63,742 nucleotides of DNA from Fimiplasma intestinipullorum (GTDB taxonomy: Bacteria; Bacillota_I; Bacilli_A; Erysipelotrichales; Coprobacillaceae), in assembly GCA_018715065.1 (NCBI GenBank), contig DVMJ01000052.1, positions 1 to 63,742 on the forward strand, read 5' to 3'. A program made the translations under genes and the position numbers. Below, in pieces: positions 16,492-24,839 of this stretch (within the stretch, counting starts at the first letter, position 1; the number at the start of each line of letters is the position of its first letter). The notes beneath the pieces were generated by a model. That model was not told the DNA's origin. It made no database searches and saw nothing but the letters and a program-made list of their open reading frames with translations.

Positions 16492-17232
16492 TTATTTTAA
16501 AGTCGCTTCGTCTACAAGATTCATGGCATTTAACGTTCTAGGGAACCCAATGTAAGGCTGGCATTGTGTAATGGTTTCTACTAAAACGGCACGATCATTA
16601 CCCAGCGCCAAGTTACCCTGGATATGGCTTCTCAGCTGATTTTCACAGCCACCCAATGTTAAGATCATCACCATGGTCAGTAATTCACGCGTTTTGCCAT
16701 CCAATCCTTGACGGGTATAGAAATCGCCAAAACAATATTCTGACAAATAACGGTTGATATGTTTCAGATCATCACGGGCCTTGGCATAACTTTCACGCAT
16801 GCCTTCTCCAAAGGTCTGTACCTGAACTTCCAGACCATCATGATAACGCGTCTGTTCATTAACGGTTCCCAAACTTTCCGAATCAACCGTAATCTGGCGC
16901 GCTGAGAAAACCTGATGAACGACTTCCAGCGCCTCTTCAACTTTTCCCAGGCCAACATAAGGCGTGCACTGATAGATGGCTTCTTTGATCTTTTCAGGAG
17001 CCAACCCACGATCCAACGCCATCTCTAAATGTCCTTTTAAAGAGGTGAGGCTGTGGTTCGCTGTCATCACAACCACTAAAATCAGATCTCTTAATTCGAT
17101 ACTCAAACTGCCATGCTGATAAACATCACCATAGATATAATTCTTCATGATTTCTCTTAAAGCCGGATCATGTTCAAGAAAAGGAACTTCCTTCCCATTC
17201 AATAATTGATTTGCATCTTCACTTCTAGACAT
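16492..17232 (-). CDS. Tandem carboxymuconolactone-decarboxylase (AhpD-like) family protein
   Basis: Two CMD domains in 246 residues (about 20-110 and 135-240). The AhpD-like Glu-x-x-x-Cys-x-x-Cys-x-x-His peroxidase signature is degenerate. The second domain reads GGCENQLRSH, keeping one Cys and the His. The first reads TANHSLTSLKGH and has no Cys. This argues against simple AhpD peroxidase activity and towards the decarboxylase-like or unknown members. ATG 17232 is chosen because GGAG lies 9 nt upstream; the GTG at 17241 is inside that spacer. It lies downstream of the MerR gene but has its own terminator and no MerR-type operator. Confidence 0.85.
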   Translation of the reverse strand: MSRSEDANQLLNGKEVPFLEHDPALREIMKNYIYGDVYQHGSLSIELRDLILVVVMTANHSLTSLKGHLEMALDRGLAPEKIKEAIYQCTPYVGLGKVEEALEVVHQVFSARQITVDSESLGTVNEQTRYHDGLEVQVQTFGEGMRESYAKARDDLKHINRYLSEYCFGDFYTRQGLDGKTRELLTMVMILTLGGCENQLRSHIQGNLALGNDRAVLVETITQCQPYIGFPRTLNAMNLVDEATLK

Positions 17233-17288
17233 TGAACTCACTCTCCTTTAAGACTATTGTAAAACGAAAGCCAGTTCTTTTCCAATAC

Positions 17289-17885
17289 TTAAAATACATT
17301 CTTTACCATGCCTAAAACACATGATAACAGTCCCTGGGGATCTTCAACTGTGACTCCGGATGCCGCTAGAGTCTGCATCGCAAAAGTCGCCTCGGCCTTA
17401 AAAGCAGTTGAGATCCAAAAAGGAATCGTCCATCTTCTCTCATCCTGCAGTGTGAGTGTCATATAGCTCGGATACGCAATCAGGCCATAAAAGCCCAGCT
17501 TCTTTTTCTGATAAATACGAATCGAGCGGATCTCATTGAATGCAATCCGGCTTTCTGGCAGGGCCTTGTGTTTAAACAAGAAACCAAGAAACAGCCGATT
17601 CTTCTAGCGTTTTGAGAGTGTTGGATCAATAAAGCAAAAATGGTCATCCTGAACCCGCCAGTAGAATTGGCCGTCATAATGAATATGGGCAAAGACCCAT
17701 TTCCCGTAGATAAAACTCATGCTGACCATCATCAGAAGCTGCAGGATCCAAGGCCAGTTCACCTGCAGAAAGGCACTCACTGCCACCGACGCTCGTGTTA
17801 CCCAAATGGCGCTCAAAAGCGTCAAGGCCCAAAAACTAAGCCGTGGACGATGATTGATTGGCCCCACAGAAAGATTTGTCTTCAT
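17289..17885 (-). pseudogene. Membrane protein with PH-like domain, interrupted by an in-frame TAG
   Basis: One reading frame of 198 codons is broken by a TAG at 17604-17606, with no change of frame. The upstream part starts at ATG 17885, with AGGAGG 7 nt before it. It holds two membrane segments (FWALTLLSAIWVTRASVAV, WILQLLMMVSMSFIYGKWVFA) and runs to FCFIDPTLSKR. After the TAG it continues KNRLFLGFLFKHKALPESR..., giving a beta-rich domain (bacterial PH-like) of about 110 residues. The most economical explanation is a CAG-to-TAG change or a sequencing error. Readthrough is possible but unsupported, since no suppressor tRNA is seen. Confidence 0.7.
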
Positions 17886-17970
17886 AAGAACACCTCCTGA
17901 TTTCATTGTATCAGGTTCGTGAACCCAAACAATCCCTCTGGCACCTACGACGCCTTCCTGACACAAGTAG

Positions 17971-18822
17971 TCAGGACTTTATTTTCTTGGCTTCTTTACG
18001 ATAGGCAAGCGGTGTATAGCCGGTAATTTTTTTGAAATTACGGATCAGCGCATGCTCATTAGGATACCCGCAGCCAAAAGCAATATCGATGATCCGCTCA
18101 TCTGTCCTTGACAGCATATACTTGGCCTTATTGACCCTCAGCTCATTTAAATAGCCTAAAAATGTCTGCTTCAGATAGGTGCGAAAAAGAAGTGCGACAT
18201 GCTGAGGTGAATAGCCAAAATGCTTCGATATTCCATTCAGAGTCAGATCTTCGTGATAATTGACATGAATATAAGACAGGATCTGCTGGAAGGTCGATCC
18301 ATAGGCAATCTTAGATTCGATGATACGCCCTTTTTTATTTTCTTCTACTAACAATGCCACCAGTTTCAGCAGATGGATCTCATAATCAAGACTGGCCGTG
18401 ACCTCCGTCTGATACATAGAAGCCGCAATGATCGTTAAATTTTCTAAAAAAGCAGGCATATTCTTAATCATAAACGTCTGCTTTTCCAGATAATCCAGAC
18501 AATGATGCTCTAACAAATACCCCGCAGGAATATGTAGACATTGCACATGTCGATACCCCGTCGGACAATCGATCGCATGCAGGCTTGAAGAACCAATGAC
18601 AATACATTGCCCTTTGCCGACATGAAAAGTCGATTCATTCGCATGGACCGTGATCTCGCCTTCACAAACATTTAAGATTTCCACCCATTCATGCCAATGA
18701 CAGCCTACGTGCAGAGGCTCAGCAGCATCTATTTTCTCGTCTTGATACATACAAATGCGATGTATATCCAGCACCCGATCATCGACTTCTTTTAAATTTT
18801 CATATTCCTGTTCAAACCTCAT
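17971..18822 (-). CDS. AraC-family transcriptional regulator with cupin domain
   Basis: A 283-residue regulator. An N-terminal cupin sensory domain (residues about 35-115, with HWHEWVEILNVCEGEI) is followed by two AraC helix-turn-helix motifs (LTLNGISKHFGYSPQHVALLFR and IIDIAFGCGYPNEHALIRNFKKITGYTPLAYR, residues about 185-275). This type usually senses a sugar or small metabolite and activates nearby genes. I start at ATG 18822, with a GGTGGG 10 nt upstream; the GTG at 18837 has no site. Its target is not obvious: the next gene downstream is the broken PH-like membrane protein. Confidence 0.9.
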   Translation of the reverse strand: MRFEQEYENLKEVDDRVLDIHRICMYQDEKIDAAEPLHVGCHWHEWVEILNVCEGEITVHANESTFHVGKGQCIVIGSSSLHAIDCPTGYRHVQCLHIPAGYLLEHHCLDYLEKQTFMIKNMPAFLENLTIIAASMYQTEVTASLDYEIHLLKLVALLVEENKKGRIIESKIAYGSTFQQILSYIHVNYHEDLTLNGISKHFGYSPQHVALLFRTYLKQTFLGYLNELRVNKAKYMLSRTDERIIDIAFGCGYPNEHALIRNFKKITGYTPLAYRKEAKKIKS

Positions 18823-19099
18823 TTCCAAATGTCCCACCTGCTTTCATTAATGATAAGCATAGTATAGCATAGATTGGCCAAAGGTACATAATAAATATGA
18901 TTGATGATGTTCGGCCCGATTGATTATACACAGCCATTGAAGAGGATGCGCTGACTTATATTGAAATGAAATGCATGCAATTCTGTCTTTTCTCTTTAGA
19001 CTAGGATAACATAAAGTCGGAACAAAATAAAGTGACTAAATTCTAGTCAACTCTCTTTGTTCCGGCTTACTATTTAATTTGATGATATTTTTTATTCCC
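18823..19099. other. Intergenic region with long imperfect inverted repeat
   Basis: No gene is supported. AGTCGGAACAAA (19015-19026) pairs with TTTGTTCCGGCT (19056-19067), and an inner arm GACTA/TAGTC makes a nested hairpin. This lies next to the truncated end of the IS3 remnant and may be a relic of another element or a terminator. Confidence 0.4.
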
Positions 19100-19911
19100 T
19101 TACAAAAAAAGGCGAAGATTGACACCCAGTAAGCTGCACATTTGACTTATATTCGCCTTGGCACCTGTACACTTTATCTCTTCGGCCTTTTCCCTGATTG
19201 CGATAAACTTTGCTTCATCCCCGCTTTCTCTCCAGATCGCCTCCTTTCTACCTCTTGAACTTTTTTTAATAGTTCGTTCTCCAGTTTAAGAATCTCGTAC
19301 TCTCGCTCCATCTGTTTGAGCTGTCGCTTAAGCAAGTAAACTTCATCGAGTTCTTCGTCTTTTTTATGGCAACCTCTTTTATCGCTTAATCTTTCTTCAC
19401 CTTTCTGAATGTACTTCTTGACCCATCCATAGACATTAGCGTAAGGTATATCAAAGACCTTTGCTGTGAGTTTGTAGTCCCTCTCATGTTCAAGACAGTA
19501 TCTAACGATTTTAATTCTTTCTTCCTGGGTTGTTTTTCAGCTTTTCATTGTGTATACATCTCCCTGTGGCATATAATCTTTTAAACCTTCAGGATCATTA
19601 TACCTCTTAACCCATCCGGATAACATCCCAGAACTGATATTATATTTAGCTGCGATATTCCTCAGTGATCCGTAGCCGTCCAGATATTCCTGGACAATAC
19701 TTTTCTTGAATTCTCTGGTATATGAGTGGTTTCTGGATCTTACAGTGAAAGCCTCTTCTCCATGTAGATCGTATCTGTGCACCCACGTCATTAATGTGGT
19801 ATCGACGACACCTACAGATGCAGCTAATATTTCCAATGATCTTTCACCATTCTTATATCTTTGGATCAATTCAATTTACTCTTCCTTTGTAAATTTGCTT
19901 GTTCTGCTCAT
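19100..19911 (-). mobile_element. Remnant of an IS3-family (IS150-type) insertion sequence
   Basis: The frame from ATG 19911 reads MSRTSKFTKEE*IELIQRYKNGERS, then two helix-turn-helix segments (GYGSLRNIAAKYNISSGMLSGW and DYKLTAKVFDIPYANVYGW) and a leucine-rich coiled coil (KRQLKQMEREYEILKLENEL), ending at a stop at 19174. This is an OrfA of IS150 type. Two in-frame stops interrupt it: TAA at codon 12, and TGA after YTMKS (19537-19539). Both are explained by C-to-T changes. An overlapping frame gives the OrfB N-terminus (FIAIREKAEEIKCTGAKANI) but breaks off after MCSLLGV; the integrase core is missing. The element is inactive and truncated. Confidence 0.85.
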
Positions 19912-20155
19912 AAAAAAATATGATCCTCCTTAGAAGACAGATTTAATTATTTAATCTGTCCTCTAATTTGAATCATATCAAAATCAACTTTCTTTCCTAA
20001 ATCTTATTCAATTTATCCTGTAAATCCACATTTTTTCGTTTGTTAATGTACAGTCTCTTGTTCTTTTTCCCTCCTTGTTAGATAACAGGGCTTATAAGGC
20101 TCTCTCTCCGCTAGTTGTTGAGATTTTAAGTTTAACTTCCACATAAGCTGGAGTT
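19912..20155. other. AT-rich region with inverted repeat at the IS end
   Basis: No gene is seen. GACAGATT and AATCTGTC (about 19936-19960) form a hairpin just upstream of the OrfA ribosome site AGGAGG. It may include the left end of the insertion sequence, but no target duplication can be identified because the other end is missing. Confidence 0.4.
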
Positions 20156-20428
20156 TTACAATGCATCTTCAAGTTCATCTTCAGAATATCCGAACATATA
20201 GTCCTCGTCTTTACCGTTAGAAGCCCAAATTAATGCTGCATCATATACACTTAAACTTTCTTCATCATTAAATTCTTCGTTATCAAAATCCTCATCACCT
20301 TCGATATATTCATCATTTTTGTCCACGTAAAAAGTGTTTCCACAGTTAGAACAATGTACTTTATATCTATTTCTACCAACTTTCGAATAATTCATTATAC
20401 TATAGCATTTATCACAAACCCATTCCAT
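20156..20428 (-). CDS. Small zinc-ribbon protein with acidic tail
   Basis: A 90-residue protein. The start ATG 20428 lies 9 nt after AGGAGG; the GTG at 20437 lies inside that gap. An N-terminal zinc ribbon has the pattern WVCDKCYS ... VHCSNCGNTF (CxxC-x16-CxxC). The rest is very acidic (GDEDFDNEEFNDEESL) and ends in a distinct block, YDAALIWASNGKDEDYMFGYSEDELEDAL. That looks like a conserved C-terminal motif and may be a protein-binding tail. The function is unknown. It stands alone in AT-rich DNA next to an IS remnant. Confidence 0.72.
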   Translation of the reverse strand: MEWVCDKCYSIMNYSKVGRNRYKVHCSNCGNTFYVDKNDEYIEGDEDFDNEEFNDEESLSVYDAALIWASNGKDEDYMFGYSEDELEDAL

Positions 20429-20825
20429 TATTAACACCCTCCTTTGTTAGATTTGTTTGAAGCTATCTTTAAATTCAAACTTTATGATTTCTAACAAAAA
20501 TTATATAGTAATATTGACATTTTGTCAATTGTAGTTCCTCCTTAAAACCAACTTGTTAGCTTATATTTTGTAAAGATTGCTTTCTGCATTGCTTACAAAA
20601 TAAGTCCTTGACAAACCTTGAATAAATAAATTCTAGAATTATCATGTAAAAATGAAATAATTCGCGATTTCACGACACAGAAAAAGGTTAACTTATCCAA
20701 TTGCTGGTATTCTATAACTATGCCTCTTTTGCATGAATCGTTAAAAAAGTTCTTTCAATAGTAATAATTTTGTTATAAACCGCTTATTTTGTTCTTTCTT
20801 AGCCTGCATCCAGGGCTCTTTTCCT
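20429..20825. other. AT-rich intergenic stretch
   Basis: About 400 bp without a supported gene. One notable element is a 10-bp inverted repeat, TATTTTGTAA (20564-20573) and TTACAAAATA (20593-20602), around a 19-nt loop. The rest shows no clear promoter, repeat or RNA gene. Confidence 0.5.
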
Positions 20826-20857
20826 AACAAAAAAAGAATAGCACTTGCGTCTATTCC
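20826..20857 (-). terminator. Terminator of the SDR/AlkZ-related operon
   Basis: GAATAG (20836-20841) pairs with CTATTC (20851-20856), followed by a T7 run on the minus strand. It overlaps the stop codon. Confidence 0.75.
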
Positions 20858-21567
20858 TTTATTTCCTCTAAATTCCAGCCATCATCACCATGATAGATCA
20901 TCTGCCGGGTCATCCCGCCATCAATACAAATATTTTCTCCTGTCATAAAACCGGCTTTCTCACTGCATAAAAACAGAACCATATGTGCGATATCCTCCGG
21001 CTTACCGACACGTTTGACCGGATGCTGGGTGGCATCACTGCCCGTATATAGACTGCCGTCTACATCAATCCAGCCAGGAGAGATTGCATTGACACGCGCC
21101 TTCCCCGCTAATGACATTGCCATGGCATGCGTGAGACTATCTATACCGCCTTTGGCCGCTGCATAGCTTTCGGTTTGTGGTTGACTCATCCGATCGCGTG
21201 AAGAAGCAATGTTGACAATGCTGGCATGGGGAGCTAAATGATCCTTCAAACATTTCACCAACCAAAAAGGGGCGGTGATCCCTACCCGCAAGGCGGCATT
21301 AAAATCCTCATAGCTTGCTTCATCCAGCCCTAACATCGCGGGTTTCGCATTATTAATAATATGATTGACCTGTGTCTCAGAAGCCAGAATAGTCTGCACA
21401 AAGGCTTCCAGATCTTCCTGTTTTCCAATATCTCCCTGAAAGCCGTCATGCTTGACTAAATCAATACTATAGACCCGGGCCCCTTCTTTTTCAAACATGG
21501 CCTTGATGCAAGCGCCGATCCCATGTGCGCCGCCCGTGATCACCACGACCTGATCTTTAAACATCAT
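20851..21567 (-). CDS. Short-chain dehydrogenase/reductase, second copy
   Basis: A classical SDR of 238 residues. It has the TGGAHGIG nucleotide motif, NNAKPA in place of the usual NNAG, the catalytic serine in IVNIASSRDR, YAAAKGG (YxxxK), and the C-terminal FMTGENICIDGGM signature. I start at ATG 21567, with AGGAGG 7 nt upstream. It resembles the FabG-like/glucose-1-dehydrogenase branch, and the substrate is unknown. The stop of the AlkZ-related gene is 11 nt upstream, so the two are probably co-transcribed. Confidence 0.88.
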   Translation of the reverse strand: MMFKDQVVVITGGAHGIGACIKAMFEKEGARVYSIDLVKHDGFQGDIGKQEDLEAFVQTILASETQVNHIINNAKPAMLGLDEASYEDFNAALRVGITAPFWLVKCLKDHLAPHASIVNIASSRDRMSQPQTESYAAAKGGIDSLTHAMAMSLAGKARVNAISPGWIDVDGSLYTGSDATQHPVKRVGKPEDIAHMVLFLCSEKAGFMTGENICIDGGMTRQMIYHGDDGWNLEEIKE

Positions 21568-21578
21568 CTCTATTCCTC

Positions 21579-22229
21579 CTAACCTATCCATTGGGATAAT
21601 TGTTGTTTGGTTGCCTGAGGCAACATGCCGGCAAGATGATCCAAGATGCGCTCTCTGGATGATGCTACCGTGGACTGATAGGCTTTCTCTACAAAGTCGC
21701 GACCCAAATGGACTTCCGGACTACTGTAAAGCGCGGTTCCCCAGCCATAGGGTTCACCGGCTCGATTATAGGCATAGACAAAGTCCGCGATGATGACATA
21801 CGTTTCCATCTGCAAGCGTGTCAGCACAGTATCCAGTCCTTTGGGAGAGGCTACTAAGCGCTTTAACGTCGTTGACAAAAGATATTCACGATCCAAGATC
21901 AACTGTCCGATTTCCAGATCACGATAGCTCGCTAAATGATCATCAAAGCGTGCATCCAGATCATAACCATCACGGCGTACATTTAACCAGTCTGCAAACC
22001 AGGCACGGCTGATAAAACCGCTTTTTCGATGAAAGAATTTCCCATAAACCACTTGTTGACTGGCTGCCAAAGGTCCTTTCCATTCCCAGGGACCAGGCAC
22101 GCCCTCCATGAACCAAACAGATGGATCAGTCATTTCTTCCACCGAAAAACCGGGAATATCATTTTGAAAGAAAGGTAAAAATCCATAAGCCGTAATCGCT
22201 TTTAACAATTCGTCCTCTGTCTGAATCAT
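21579..22229 (-). CDS. AlkZ-related protein
   Basis: A 216-residue protein. I recognise the arrangement MIQTEDELLKAITAYGFLPFF, then WFMEGVPGPWEWKGP, as that of a family annotated AlkZ-related and widespread in gut Firmicutes. Later blocks are YGKFF, ISRAWFADWLNVRRDGYDLDARFDD and YVIIADFVYAYNRAGEPYGWGTALYSSPE. AlkZ (YcaQ) is a DNA glycosylase that unhooks cross-links, but this short family lacks proven activity. ATG 22229 has a GAGGAGG-type site upstream. The frame also overlaps the Nudix gene slightly if the longer start is used, which I reject. Function is inferred. Confidence 0.7.
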   Translation of the reverse strand: MIQTEDELLKAITAYGFLPFFQNDIPGFSVEEMTDPSVWFMEGVPGPWEWKGPLAASQQVVYGKFFHRKSGFISRAWFADWLNVRRDGYDLDARFDDHLASYRDLEIGQLILDREYLLSTTLKRLVASPKGLDTVLTRLQMETYVIIADFVYAYNRAGEPYGWGTALYSSPEVHLGRDFVEKAYQSTVASSRERILDHLAGMLPQATKQQLSQWIG

Positions 22230-22282
22230 CTTGATCACCTCCTCATTATTATGGCATAAAGAAAGAAAATGTAAAGAAATCC

Positions 22283-22822
22283 TCAATCTCTTCGAATTTC
22301 ATTTACATTTTCCGCGGCAAAGATATTCTCTGGTGGAAATTTCATTTTCTCTAACCACTGCGCTACAAACGCTTTAGCGAGCGAATGCGGTTTGATAACA
22401 TGCAACACCTCATCGATTGGGATCCACTCCGCCCGATCGACTTCACTTGTCAAACGGAAGTTTTCACTTTCAGCGACGACAGCATAATTATGTATCAAGG
22501 TATTGGTCCGGGCAAAATAAGCATTATCATTATACACATAACCTTTGACAGACAGCCCCGTTTCTTCCCTGATTTCTCTCACCAATGTTTCTTTGGCATT
22601 TTCCATTTGGTTGATATAACCTGCGACGAGAATATAATCAGACATTCCATACTGCTTGATCAGCAGGATCTTGTCCTTCGTCGGATTAAAGATGATCGCT
22701 GAGATCGCACTGTTGAACATAGGAAAACGAAATGTCTTGCAGCGTGGACAATAAGGTACCATCCCATCGATTCCGCAGGTGCGCATCTCAAGGCGCGCTC
22801 CACACTCTACACAGTATTTCAT
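22283..22822 (-). CDS. Nudix hydrolase with N-terminal zinc ribbon
   Basis: A 179-residue protein. An N-terminal zinc ribbon (YCVECGARLE ... YCPRCKTF; residues 3-31) precedes a Nudix domain whose box is complete: G at 68, YINQM, E at 74, seven residues, then REIREETGL (residues 82-90). The arrangement recalls NudC-type NADH pyrophosphatases, but it is shorter and lacks the SQPWPFPxS motif, so NAD specificity is not indicated. It is the first gene of a run with the AlkZ-related and SDR genes. Confidence 0.88.
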   Translation of the reverse strand: MKYCVECGARLEMRTCGIDGMVPYCPRCKTFRFPMFNSAISAIIFNPTKDKILLIKQYGMSDYILVAGYINQMENAKETLVREIREETGLSVKGYVYNDNAYFARTNTLIHNYAVVAESENFRLTSEVDRAEWIPIDEVLHVIKPHSLAKAFVAQWLEKMKFPPENIFAAENVNEIRRD

Positions 22823-22847
22823 GGACGACCACTCCTATCTATTCTCA

Positions 22848-23537
22848 TTATACGCTCTCTTGCCTTTGACGTCCATAGATCATCAACATGCCTTTGCTTC
22901 GCTTCCATGAGGATCCTTCTGCTTTGATCACCACCCAGCCGATAGCAAAAAGCGCCCATAAGATGGCTGCTGTTCCGATCCTTGACGTTAGCCAGATTCC
23001 CAGGACGACCCCACCAATAAAAATACCAATGATCAAGAGATACTGTTGCATCTGTTTGAGTGCCTGTTGATCCTGATGCGCAATAAAACGCGCCAATGCT
23101 TCACTCAGGCTACGCAAGTTACCTGTACACATTGTCGATGCATAGCTTAACCCCAGCACCTTACGAAAAGCTTCCGCCTGTAAAGCACACATGAAAGAGA
23201 TCAACACATTGGCCAGCGTATTCATCACTGCCGATGATGGCATCAGACTCACTAGAAGCACGATCGCTCCTTCGGTCAGAAGGACATATCGTCTGCCATG
23301 TGTCTGATGACAGAACCAGACACTCAATAGGACCCCCAGTACAAAGGCCAGGATAGGAATAGCATAGCGCAGCATCAGCCAGACCTCACCGCTGGCCAGT
23401 GCAATCCCGAACTTCACCACATTCCCGGTCTGTGCGTTCGCAAACACACCATCGCGACAGGTATAGGTGTAAGCATCTAAAAAACCGCCTAACAGCGTCA
23501 ACATCCCGGCAGCACCAAAACATTCATATTTCTTCAT
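22848..23537 (-). CDS. YoaK-family (DUF1275) membrane protein
   Basis: A 229-residue integral membrane protein. It has the DUF1275 order of segments: FGAAGMLTLLGGFLDAYTY, then DGVFANAQTGNVVKFGIALASG, then LRYAIPILAFVLGVLLSVWF and three further helices. The DAYTY and TGNVVKF blocks are typical of the family. The role is unknown. A GGAGG site 9 nt upstream supports ATG 23537 rather than the ATG at 23543. The last 15 residues are basic (SSWKRSKG), indicating an inside C-terminus. Confidence 0.85.
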   Translation of the reverse strand: MKKYECFGAAGMLTLLGGFLDAYTYTCRDGVFANAQTGNVVKFGIALASGEVWLMLRYAIPILAFVLGVLLSVWFCHQTHGRRYVLLTEGAIVLLVSLMPSSAVMNTLANVLISFMCALQAEAFRKVLGLSYASTMCTGNLRSLSEALARFIAHQDQQALKQMQQYLLIIGIFIGGVVLGIWLTSRIGTAAILWALFAIGWVVIKAEGSSWKRSKGMLMIYGRQRQESV

Positions 23538-23570
23538 CTTCATCCCTCCATGTCCACATCCTACACCTGA

Positions 23571-23702
23571 AAAGTGGGCATGCCCAGCGTTTTCCAGATT
23601 GAAGAAATAAAACGGTCATGGTCTCTCTTTTGATCATCCGTTAAACGACGCTTTGCTGTACTGTTGACAACAAAATGATAAGAGTTCTCAATCAGGTACA
23701 GT
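23571..23702 (-). pseudogene. Possible gene remnant (C-terminal fragment)
   Basis: An in-frame stretch reads YLIENSYHFVVNSTAKRR, then LTDDQKRDHDRFISSIWKTLGMPTFQV, and stops at 23571. It has no start codon. The sequence upstream of about 23702 continues coherently only in another frame, as a frameshifted remnant would. No family is recognised, and coding could be chance. Confidence 0.3.
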
Positions 23703-23760
23703 ATCCTTTCGTACTGATGCGTTTAAGATGCACGCGATCATTGCGGGATTATGCAGCAGG

Positions 23761-24636
23761 TTACTTATTTCGCATCCAATAAAAACTGGCATTGGTGCGT
23801 TGGCCTCGACAATAGCCTTTCCCAAATAAACCATGGACATTTCCACAATAAGGACAGCATCCTGATCTCCTTTTCACATTCTGTATCGCTTGTTTGAGTA
23901 AAGGAAACTTCACTTCAACAGGATCTTTCAGTTTTAAGACGAACGATATCTTTTCATAATCGTATCGCCCTGTAAAGCGATAGTCCTTTTCTTTATAGAT
24001 ATATGTTATCGTCAAGCCATTGCCGGCCGGATTCTCATAGTAAATATCCGCCATCGTCGCGTCTCTGGGGATCATGTTTTCATAAATATAGAAGTTTGCA
24101 GGCTGCCATGCTGCAATCCCTGCTTTTTTCATCTGAACCACATCCAGAATCTCAAATGCTTCCAAGGGCGGTAATTGATTACAGAGCGCAAAGGCTGTGT
24201 CGTTATTGATGATCCACACTCTGTAGCTTTGAAACCACTTTTGAAACGCTTCATCTTGAATATGATCCAACTGTCTTAGGTCATCAACTTTCTTCACCTG
24301 CTTCCAGGTCAAAGTCAAATCTTCAAAATACTTTTTTTGATATTCATTCGTCTCAATCCATATATCTAAAAGCCAGGACTGATACTTGTCTGGATATAAT
24401 CTTTGAACTTGTCTGATGAGATCATAAGCTTCCGATACCATATTGACATGAAGCAACCTTTTGATCTTTGTTACATAAGCCTCCAGATCCGATTGGTTAT
24501 TTTGATTACGATAAGCGTCTACCGCTGCCTGACTCACATATGCCTGCTTACAAAAAGGACAAATATTCGCCTGATTATCCAGATCTACATCTATGACCTG
24601 ATGACAGATGGGACAGCTTCCTTTGACAATTTGCAT
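23761..24636 (-). CDS. Protein with zinc ribbons at both ends, unknown function
   Basis: A 291-residue protein. The N-terminus is a zinc ribbon (GSCPICHQ ... NICPFCKQAYVS, CxxC-x16-CxxC). The middle is a helical region about 100 residues long (LEAYVTKIKRLLHVNMVSEAYDLIRQVQRLYPD), with a TPR-like look. The C-terminal part has a second CxxC (CCPYCGNVHGLFGKGYC). No family with a known role is recognised. It is transcribed alone, upstream of and on the same strand as the possible gene remnant and the yoaK-like gene. Confidence 0.7.
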   Translation of the reverse strand: MQIVKGSCPICHQVIDVDLDNQANICPFCKQAYVSQAAVDAYRNQNNQSDLEAYVTKIKRLLHVNMVSEAYDLIRQVQRLYPDKYQSWLLDIWIETNEYQKKYFEDLTLTWKQVKKVDDLRQLDHIQDEAFQKWFQSYRVWIINNDTAFALCNQLPPLEAFEILDVVQMKKAGIAAWQPANFYIYENMIPRDATMADIYYENPAGNGLTITYIYKEKDYRFTGRYDYEKISFVLKLKDPVEVKFPLLKQAIQNVKRRSGCCPYCGNVHGLFGKGYCRGQRTNASFYWMRNK

Positions 24637-24797
24637 ATTATCCTTCCTCTCTATTCACTAAGATCATTATATCACTACCTCTGCCAGGTGTCTATTTAAA
24701 GCAAGATACCTCTCTCATCTTGCGTTCTTTAAGGAATCAATCATATGCTGGTAAATAGCCTACGATTGGCATAGAACTCTCTTAACCATTTCGATAA
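24637..24797. other. Intergenic region
   Basis: No gene or clear regulatory element is seen apart from the terminator at its right end. Confidence 0.5.
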
Positions 24798-24830
24798 AAA
24801 AAAACACTTAGATAAAAATCTAAGTGTGTA
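24798..24830 (-). terminator. Terminator of tmRNA
   Basis: ACACTTAGA (24804-24812) pairs with TCTAAGTGT (24819-24827), followed by a T9 run on the minus strand. It lies 10 nt beyond the CCA end. Confidence 0.9.
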
Positions 24831-24839
24831 TTTTTTGAT

